DNA of 64,000 nucleotides, taken from contig CM062217.1 of the NCBI GenBank assembly GCA_031216445.1, positions 24,520,001-24,584,000 on the forward strand, in the 5' to 3' direction. Of the stretch, positions 51,101-64,000 are shown piece after piece. Position 1 is the stretch's first letter, and the number at the start of each line of letters is the position of its first letter. Below the pieces are notes generated by a model. That model had not been told where the DNA came from. It worked only from the letters and a program-made list of their open reading frames with translations, and did no database searches. Source of the DNA: Lateolabrax maculatus. Lineage: Eukaryota; Chordata; Actinopteri; Acropomatiformes; Lateolabracidae. The translations under genes and the position numbers were made by a program.

Positions 51101-52428
51101 CAGACTATTATGAGGGGATGCTCCTAATTAGCTCTGTTCACAGGATAGAGCGGGTCATTTTTTTACCCACTCCAGACTGTTTAAGGGCGTAAGGGTTGAA
51201 CGATAAATTTAAAATGTGTTTATTAATTCCCTGTTAATGTCATAATGTTGTAACAATTCTAATCATAAACACATCAAATTATTATTGTTTTGCATGACGT
51301 TGGGTGAGGCAGGTTTGACACATGTAGATGTACACAGTTGTGTGTCCAGCAGGGTATCCCTTACTTGATGCAGGGTACGTTTCCTTTGAGGAATTCTCTG
51401 GGTCCAGCACACTCTATCTCATCAAGTGCAGTGCAGATAACCGGCGTGTGGTTCACCTCTTTATGAGTCTGGCCACCCCACTAAAGAAAAAAAACAGGAA
51501 ATAAATGTAAGTGCTGAGTGATTAACAACATAAGATGTTATTTAAAGAACAACACTTACCTTAACGCAACCATGGCCCATCTCCAGAAAGGCACTTCGGT
51601 TGCCTGCATGATCTACAGGGTCTTGACAGTATATGAACTCCTCCGGTCTTCATCATATATGGGATGCATAACAAAAGACAGAGAGTGAGGAATGTATTAT
51701 GCTACTGCTGTGTAAGTGACTGGCAGGCAACTGTAGATTCCGTGTGAAGAACACACGCCAAACTTCTTTCATGCAATCTGTAATTTTAAGATAGAAAGAT
51801 AGAAAATAACTTAAGGCCTGTGGTTTATCATTATGACCCTGCAGTAAATTCCGCATACAAGGACTTCATCTTAATTAAATTAAAAGACTGGTCCACAACA
51901 GCTAGCAGCTGATTAATACAGGAGGGAGTGAAATATACTCGTTTAAATTGGCCATATTTTATTTTTAAGTTATATTGTCAAAGTACAATGAGAAATGTTT
52001 TGGATACAGCGCTGCTGACTTACTGATTTACAAGTCAGCGTGATTTGACAGATTTTTGAAAGCCATTTCAGTCTCACTACAGTAGCTGCGCGTAGTTAGC
52101 AATAGCTAGCTAACGCGCTAACGACAGCAACACTACCGTAACCTCGACGCTCCCGGACTTACAGATAGCTGCAGAGGACGACTGGAGACGGGGGTCTGTA
52201 CTCGTAGGGCTCCGTGTAATTGGCACTTTCCACCGGTTTCTCATATTTCACTGTTTCTGGCGGCTGCTCGCTGAACGGGAGCGCGGTGGCTCCCTGACCG
52301 GGAGAAGCAGCGGGAGTCTCCGTCGTCGATGAGTTTTGGGAGTGAATTCCTTCTAGACATTGTAACAGAATCACCGTCAGTAGCAGCAGGAACTGTCCAC
52401 ACAACAGGATATAGCTCAGTGAAATCAT
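48183..52428 (-). CDS. tm2d2: TM2 domain-containing protein 2 (4 exons)
   Basis: Coding exons in transcript order: 52428-52163, 51647-51560, 51480-51365 and 48396-48183. Every junction is GT-AG and restores the frame, giving 227 aa (human TM2D2 has 214). A hydrophobic leader covers about residues 1-28. A variable linker with NSS and NYT glycosylation sites follows, then a conserved cysteine-containing ectodomain (exons 2-3). The C-terminal TM2 domain has two membrane helices with the diagnostic DRF motif at 179-181, and the protein ends WCTYY. TM2D proteins are membrane proteins; Drosophila homologues affect Notch signalling, but the biochemical role is unsettled. The start is the in-frame ATG 52428 (MISLSYILL). 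A TTG codon lies four codons upstream. The last exon is separated by a 3-kb intron. The gene converges on htra4. Human has SDGSNWC near the C-terminus; here it is SDFSNWC. Confidence 0.96.
48397..51364 (-). other. tm2d2: tm2d2 intron 3 (3.0 kb)
   Basis: GT-AG intron between the ectodomain exon and the TM2-domain exon. AT-rich with short frames only. No nested gene was recognised. Confidence 0.6.
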
Positions 52429-52532
52429 TGTCACCCTCAAAATACTACATTCGCCCTGATAAAGTAGCCATTCATGGCTGACAGCAGCATTTAGCTAGCC
52501 GTCTCCGGAGGTTTGTTTGGGTGTTTCGTGTA

Positions 52533-52540
52533 TGACGTCA
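52533..52540. promoter_or_regulatory. Palindromic CRE in the tm2d2 promoter region
   Basis: A full cAMP-response element, TGACGTCA, lies about 105 bases upstream of the tm2d2 ATG. The flanking sequence is GC-richer than the surroundings and there is no obvious TATA box. Such sites bind CREB/ATF factors in many housekeeping promoters. The match is exact; use in this gene is inferred from position. Confidence 0.5.
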
Positions 52541-55113
52541 TCAAAAAGCGCCTGGAGTAAATATGCAAATAAACTGGTTGTTATGGCAGCCAGTTCCCAG
52601 GGTCTGTTCCCTCTCAGATTAAATACATTAAAACATTAATTAATAGAAAAAGGGAAATGGAAGCACAATGATTTTTACTGTTGATCTGACAGATATTTAT
52701 ATTGTCTGTAGCCTACTAAGTTTTATGTCACTTCATGATAGGCTACTTAAAGATTTAAATAGACTAAGTAATATTCATATTGTTGCCTATTACTGTCTGC
52801 AGTCTATTTTAATTATCTATAAGACATGGAGAATACCTCTCTGAATGACACTTATTCTGTAAACAGAATAAATAGTGCAAAATCCAACTAATAAAATCAA
52901 AATCTCTCCAATTAAACAAAACAATTTAAGTTTCTAAGGAACATTGTTGAGCCATCATCTCAACCAATCAGCTCTTAGATGAGGGGAGAGCTGGGCGTTT
53001 CCCATCATGCCCTGAAGTTGTGCAGTCGGTGGAGAGGGCTGCAGCACCTGGCTCCAAAAACTGCAGAAATCTAACCGCCATGCATTGTGCGCCAGCCTAG
53101 TTTTCATATTTGAGAAGCAAGAAGCCGAATAACATAGTGCCTGTGTGTTTGTTTGAAATGTTTAAATAATGACACGACAGGTTTACCATTAAGAAAACGC
53201 AGTTTCTCAGTTTGAAGAATTCCACTTAGCGCCTTAAATATAAACTAAAAAAGGCCTTTCGTGGTCCTTCATTATACAATTCAGCATTAGTTAATTCTGT
53301 TTCATACTATTGTGACTGTGAAACCATAAACCTGTGAAACACATAAAATTTGTTTTAAAATAGCGTGATAACCAGCAACTCTCTTTGAAAGAAACTTTTA
53401 TTGTGATGTGCAGACCAAAATCCCAACTGTCATCTTCAGTGGACTAGCTTGCTAAAGCCACGACAGCTGAGCTCGTGAATGCCGGAGGTGTGCTTGAGTT
53501 GTGGAGACACACACTCAGTTGTCAGTTTATTAGGAACACCGAGCCAGTACAACAGTCCTGAAAAAAATCCTACCTTCATGCAGTGTGTGGCGCTGCTAAC
53601 GATATTGTGGTTTACTGGCAGGTGTTTCTATTGTTACGTCCACCCCATTTCTATCAGTGAGGTAAGGCTGAATAACAGAAACACCTCCCTTTCAAATCCA
53701 CAACAGTAGGGACACGACCAGCGGCTTCTTTGCTAAACATCCAGTTTTGTCAAGTTACATGGGAAATGTCAAATAAATGAATTGGTGCCTTCCAATATTT
53801 TGGAAAGCACCTCAAATATCTCAATACAATAATGCAATTGTAAAGAAACTCATCATGACCTCAGTATGTCATAAAATCCTGGCTACAGCACAGGAGTAAA
53901 TTAATATTTCAGATATTACAGAATAGTGTTTTTTCTTTATGGCATCAACAAAAATGTTAGTGAAAGAATGACATCCAGTAGGACAGGATAACAATTCAAA
54001 AGCCAAACAAAGAGGGGTGTTACCAATCAGAGGTTTTAATAGCATTTGCTGATTGTGTAATGTCATTTATACATTTCAAAGTTTGTCAAGAAGAGGTATG
54101 TGAGAGGCTTTAGGAAAAACTACATTTGTCTGCCAGATGAATGTAATGTATAGCATAACACTCGTCCTTTAAAGGCCCTGAAAATGTATTTTCTTACTCA
54201 GCTTCTTCCCATGAGTGACGCAATATTTTCTGCCATAGTTGGAACCGTTTGGTTTTTTCACATGAGAGATTTCTGTGTCTGTGTTTTTTCCCTGAGCCCT
54301 TCTGACCGTTTGAAGTGGTCGGGGCTACGTTGTAAAACACTGATCCTACATACTTCCATGCACCAATCAGGATTGAGCAACATTCTAATCCAAATCTGAT
54401 GACATGACCGATATATATTTTTATTTGTATAAACTGTTTGCTTATTTAATAATGATTATTTTATGTTATATAAAAAGCAATAAAACCAATCAGACAAAGG
54501 GACTCTTTTTTAAATATAATTTTTCATAATTTATTGGGTCAGTTTTTCAGTCTTTGAGGAAAAAAAAACTACACAATCTGATGGACAAATAGATCCATTC
54601 TTTAAATGCAAAGAAAGCTGACATGTTTAAAGCTATTAATTTCAAGTGAGAAAAATGTGGAAAGATTTTCATAAGGATCTGTTTTTATGATTTTATGTAC
54701 TGAGTTATTTGTTTGATCTATTCTTATTTGGGTTTTATACACCAAACTCCATTCAAAAATCTGTGAGTTGAAATGTTTCTGGGTTCAAGGGGTAAAACGT
54801 TTTATGAATCTAGGGCAGCTGTTAATTCAGCATCCTTCTGATCCTCCAGGCAGCACCTAGTTTCAGTTATACCACAGCTGTATATGTTATTTATAAACTA
54901 AGTTACATCAGTTGAAATAAATTGCTCTTTGCTCCACAGTGATTCAGTCTTAAGTCATGTAGTCAATGGGATGCAGATGTATGAGACGTCACCAATACGT
55001 TTCATTTTGAGATAAGTTTAGTGTCATTCCCACAAGCCTTTCCAGTCTGTAGATGGGAGTGGGCAGACCACATGCAGGGACCCTCTAAAAAAACTGCTCT
55101 CACGTCAGTATTT
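52541..55113. other. Between tm2d2 and the T-box gene
   Basis: The stretch is AT-rich apart from a GC-richer patch near 52985-53095. That patch includes TTTCCCATCATGCC, which resembles a ZNF143-type promoter motif, but no plus-strand exon follows that I can identify. In human the divergent neighbour of TM2D2 is ADAM9; no ADAM prodomain or zinc-protease motif was seen here. The right end (54530-55113) is probably the T-box 3' UTR. Confidence 0.4.
54530..54535 (-). terminator. Candidate T-box gene polyadenylation signal
   Basis: AATAAA on the minus strand about 580 bases beyond the stop codon at 55114, in AT-rich sequence. It is a plausible 3' end for the T-box transcript, not confirmed. Confidence 0.35.
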
Positions 55114-60049
<4,936 letters not shown>

Positions 60050-60082
60050 GGTTTCCAAGTGAGAAATAAACTTTTACGCACC

Positions 60083-62690
60083 GCTCTAGTCGGCTTACAA
60101 TTTTACGCCGCGTCGATACCTACAAGACAAACGCATCTGCGTGTTTTTCTAAAACCACTAAAACATTTTAAAGGTGGTGGCTTTAACACTGTTTTTGCTC
60201 TTTCCCCTGGATGTGTCGTCTTAGGAAAAACCCTGCCCCACTGTCCAGTGCGCTCTGATGCCTCCCAGCTTGTGTCCAGGCTGATTTGCTCCTTGACACG
60301 TTTGGACTCCGTATGACACCCAGCAGTGGGTGGAGTTTCCCTGGTAATGCACTTGACGTGCAGGAAAATGCTGCCTCAAGTTTCTTCACAGGCTGATGAA
60401 GCTGTCTGAGACTATTTGGAGTTAAGATCTTCTAAAGTGTCCCAGCAGACCTGAACCAATTAGGCATATTTAACACTAGAGAACAAAAAAAAAAAATGAG
60501 CATCTCTAACTTTGCACCCCTAAGTTTAAATCAAGATATATGAAACTGTTGTGTGTGTTTCCCCATCCAAGTGTCCCCCATAAACACTGGGATGAGCACC
60601 AGAACTGCACCATCATGAAATCTTAGTGACGACCCAGCATTCTGGTGCAGACTCTGACTTTCTTTCTTCCTACATCATTCCAGTGCCCTGTGGTGTGATT
60701 AACTCCACTGATGTGGTCTCTCCTCTCATGCAGCGCTGCATGGAGGACAGTCCGCAGGGATTCGGCTCTGTGGAGGTGAAGCCTCTGCCAGCGATTGTCC
60801 TGGCTGGATTAGGCTCTGGGTTTGGTTACAGGCTTTTTATTGCTCAAATGGTCCATGACAGCGCAGGAACGTCCCGGGGAAAACTTTCTGTGAGTGAGGG
60901 CGGCAGGTTCAGGATGCATATGTGCCACCCGTGACGTGCAGCACCGCAGGAGCTCTACAGTACATCAACATGAGGAGGTGAGAAGTCACATAAAAGGTGT
61001 GAAGAAAGATGTTGTTTTAATACAACAAAACAATAAATACTACTCACATTAAAGTTCCTAAAAATAAAATGTTGCTGCTGGATCACATTGTCATTCTTGA
61101 CCTTGAAAACAGTATTTAAGTATTTTTAACTCAATGTCCACTTCATAGATTTCCTCTGGAGCGTCAGCATCTTGCAACTTTCATTGGCTTCATTCATCTC
61201 CATCTGGATGTGACTGAAAAATCATAGAGAAATCTCTAAGTACACAATGAGCCAGAGCTGATGTTTAGTCATTTTAGGGGCAAGGCCACAGGACAGTTTT
61301 TCTGAGGGCACAAAGGCCACATGCCAGGGCATCAAGGCCATAAGTTAAAAAACATGATTTCGATCTGACTAATATATAAATAGAAAAATCAATTTCTAAA
61401 AGCATGAATGCCTTTTTAATGAACAGTGTAACACTTGTAGAGAAATAAAAACTGAATTATTATCAAAAGAATAATTTAAAGTCTGATGAGGTATATGATA
61501 TGAGTATATATGCTGACTTACTGCACATGTACATAAGGTTGCCACCTTTATGTGGACAAATAGTAGACACCTTGCCAGTGGCCTCATGCCTTGGGGACAC
61601 AAATCAAGCGGAGGTGTGGGGGTCCTCCGCCTGAGATTGAGTGTCAGACACTTCATTTACTGCATTCTGGTGATTTTTTATACATCAATTTGCTCTTTAT
61701 ATGCATCCGTTTCAAAGTCCTCTGCTACTCTCAACATGAATGTAAAGGAAATAAAGAGTCAATAAGAGTAAAGCATAAATTATAAAAAAGTCTTGCTCAA
61801 CAACCTTCTGAATTAAACACAACTTCAAAATGAGAGCTCTTTTACACACTACATTTTTATTGGTCACACTGTTGACTAATCAAGCACATGCACTCTACAG
61901 GAGAGGGCGGAGAGGCAGAAACTCCTGCCCTTCCATGAATTAAGAATTTTGTTGGGTTTTTTTGTCAAAGAAAGTTTTCACTCATTACATATACTCATTT
62001 TACACATTACATTAGCAAAAAGTCTGTTAAATCACAGACATAATAAACTGGACTATCAATAACGTGTGATAATGAAATGAGTTTTGTTTCCTTAGAAAAC
62101 ATAAGAGTTGCAGCCACTGTGCCTAAAGTTGGGTGTCAATGACTGTCCACTTATTTATAGGTTGATACAACTAAGTCATGGCCTTTGATGAAACAATAGT
62201 AAGGGGTAACAGCAGTTTTTTCTAAAAGCATCACACCGAGGGTTGTATTTCAGCGAGGACTTTGCTGTGAAATCAGGAAATAGCTCACACTGGACCTTTT
62301 GTTACAGCTTCCCGACGGCTCTCTGATCGGATGCCTAAGTAAGCACGCGTCTTATTCAGAGGTCATTCAAGATATGCGGTGGGTGGCAGAGCTGTTGATG
62401 ACCCAATCTTTCTCTGGCAGAGAAGCAGGGGAAAACCCTGCCTGTCCGTCAGCCAACTTCAAAGAGCCAGTCAGTAATCTGAAACAGGCCCGAGAATGAT
62501 GGCAAACAAGACGCCTGGCTGTTATTTGTGGGTTTGGCCCACAAGCTGCGTGTGAAACCTGTCACTGAGGATAAACCCGCAGATCTCCACTGGGTCACTG
62601 CCCAGTAACACATTCTCCCTAGTAAAACCTCCACATTACTGGATGGACCCTTTTGGGTGTGGGGATATCGGTCCCTGCTTGGTTACATTT
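60083..62690. other. Upstream of the T-box gene, no second gene recognised
   Basis: This is the 5' flank of the minus-strand T-box gene, so its promoter should lie in the first part. Plus-strand frames 60626-60934 and 62299-62499 have no known domain. The relatively GC-balanced block at about 62300-62640 could be a conserved regulatory element, to be tested by alignment. Confidence 0.35.
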
Positions 62691-62694
62691 TCTG

Positions 62695-63010
62695 TACTTA
62701 AATGATTACTCCATTGATTTAGCATCGACTCACAATGGAAAGCTTTGTATCAAAATCGATGCAGCAGAACCAAAAATATCACCTTTTTTATTCCACGGTT
62801 TCTTCTTCCTTGTCAAAACCAGGCACCTACACTGCTCAAAATCCAACTCAACCATCAACAGTTTGGTCGGAGACGCTAGCTGATGTAGACTCCAGCAGAT
62901 GAGCAGTGGGCTACAGAGGTCTGTGAGCTCACTTCTTTCTAACTCCACACCCCTAGTTTTTTTTTCATTTTCAAACTTATTGTCTTCAGACCCAACTGAG
63001 GCTTAATTGA
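62695..63010 (+). repeat. Dispersed repeat family B, copy 3
   Basis: Repeats the 37.3-kb copy in order: GATTACTCCATTGATTTAGC, AAATCGATGCAGCAGAACCA, TTTTTTATTCCAC, GGCTACAGAGGTCTGTGAGC and CACTTCTTTCTAACTCCACA. The CTCAAGTGACATCACTTGAG block is missing. Confidence 0.7.
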
Positions 63011-63086
63011 TTGTTGATGGAAATGTGATACGTTTTGCACATATTTGTAATAAAGTATTAGAAAAGTTCTAATTTTGACTCATTGA

Positions 63087-63380
63087 TGGCGCTAGACGAA
63101 AAGTCCCAGGATCACCAAACTCATAACAATTCACCCTGAGGGGACCATGAATGTTTGTACCACATTTTATGGAAATCCATCAAACAGATTTTGATATATA
63201 ATTAAGTGAAAACTTTACCTGCTGCTGGTGTGAGATGGAAAAGTCAGGGGATGAATAAAGTCATTAGGATTAATTGTCTGGTGACCATGAATGTCTATAC
63301 AAAATATCATGTCAATCTATCCAAAGTTTGTCAAGATGTTTCAGTCTGGACCGACCAAACAAATGACCGACATCACTATC
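63087..63380 (+). repeat. Two tandem copies of a common percomorph repeat tail
   Basis: Unit 1 (63087-63197) and unit 2 (63238-63380) share GACCATGAATGT, the TGTACnACATTTTATGG-like block, and AATCCATC/AATCTATC. Unit 2 ends TTTCAGTCTGGACCGACCAA. I recognise this tail as one of the most frequent dispersed sequences in percomorph fish, so it is good evidence for the host group. Confidence 0.6.
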
Positions 63381-64000
63381 CACTATCCAGAGCCTATATC
63401 AAACAACAAAAAAGGGTGCTTCCAAAAGAAGTGAGGCAACATGTATGCAAATCAAAGGTTCTACAGGTTGGTCAGGACGTATTCGAAGGTAAATCCAACC
63501 ATGATAGTTTGACCAATTTCTAAATTGTGGAATTCACTTTTCCCTTGTCTTAAAGCTACATGATGTAAATGCATGGTTCTCATAATGGAAAGTAGTATGA
63601 AAACACTCAAGGGTCATAGGTCATAGGTCAGCCACCTTTAATTTTTGAAAGGAATCCATCAACCTAGAGGAACCCAAAGTGACTCATATGATCATTTCAG
63701 AGATTATGCATGAGCATATTCTGATCTGCCACCTTAACCAAACCAACTTGAACAAACCAAACAAGGTTTGGTTAAGTTTAGGAGTTTGTAACCTGTTTTG
63801 CTTCCAGCATTGGCTAATGGTGGGAGAAGGGATGCAAACCGCAGTTTTCTGCATCTAAGTCACTTGGACACTTAGTAGCCCTGACCATCCCACTCAATCT
63901 TCTCCCTTAAGGGGGATTTATAGTTCTGTGTTACAATGCAGCCTACGCACATAGCCACTGTAGATCAAAGCAATTTCTCAAAAATGCAAGTAGGAACTTG
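63381..64000. other. Right edge, nothing recognised
   Basis: AT-rich non-coding sequence. A TTTGGTTAAGTTTAGG phrase near 63767 also occurs near 11920, suggesting another diffuse repeat. Confidence 0.35.

Noticed and set aside
52985..53110. First exon of a plus-strand gene such as adam9
   Set aside because: Promoter-like motif only; ATG near 53080 reads six codons to a stop and no ADAM exon follows.

Overview
This is vertebrate nuclear DNA, almost certainly from a ray-finned and probably percomorph fish. The evidence is split genes with GT-AG introns, AT-rich intergenic sequence, many microsatellites, a Tc1-type transposon remnant, and several dispersed repeats of a kind I recognise from percomorph genomes. 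I could assemble three protein-coding genes exon by exon, with every reading-frame junction closing.

(1) 29232-42566, plus strand: a nine-exon secreted HtrA-family serine protease of 463 codons, best matched to HTRA4. (2) 52428-48183, minus strand: tm2d2, four exons and 227 codons. (3) 60049-55114, minus strand: a seven-exon T-box factor of the Tbx2/Tbx3 type, 533 codons, with a complete but divergent T-box. The tail-to-tail pair htra4/tm2d2 matches the HTRA4-TM2D2 neighbourhood of human 8p11. The human neighbour ADAM9 is not visible next to tm2d2; the T-box gene lies there instead. The three proteins are not expected to form one pathway: an extracellular protease, a small two-helix membrane protein, and a nuclear DNA-binding regulator.

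The left 29 kb has no gene I can support. It holds four copies of one dispersed repeat (about 5.36, 10.6, 19.9 and 27.95 kb), a hAT/GTF2IRD2-like coding relic (7.4 kb), a MITE-like element with inverted ends (15819-16292), a GATA/GACA/poly-G microsatellite (17.0 kb), a full match to the CTCF consensus (22.77 kb) and a clean solo LTR with a 5-bp target duplication (27141-27667). A possible minus-strand TATA promoter sits near 610.

Within and between the genes are a Tc1 remnant with TA duplication in htra4 intron 7, two copies of another repeat on either side of htra4 exon 8, three copies of a repeat near 37.3, 44.8 and 62.7 kb, a probable DNA transposon at 43254-44000, and a perfect 15-bp hairpin at 47282-47316. 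The most notable gene-structure feature is a GC-AG intron in the T-box gene whose donor is needed to keep the frame. I saw no obviously new multi-gene system. The best leads are the identity of the divergent T-box gene, its unusual splice sites and its unexpected position.
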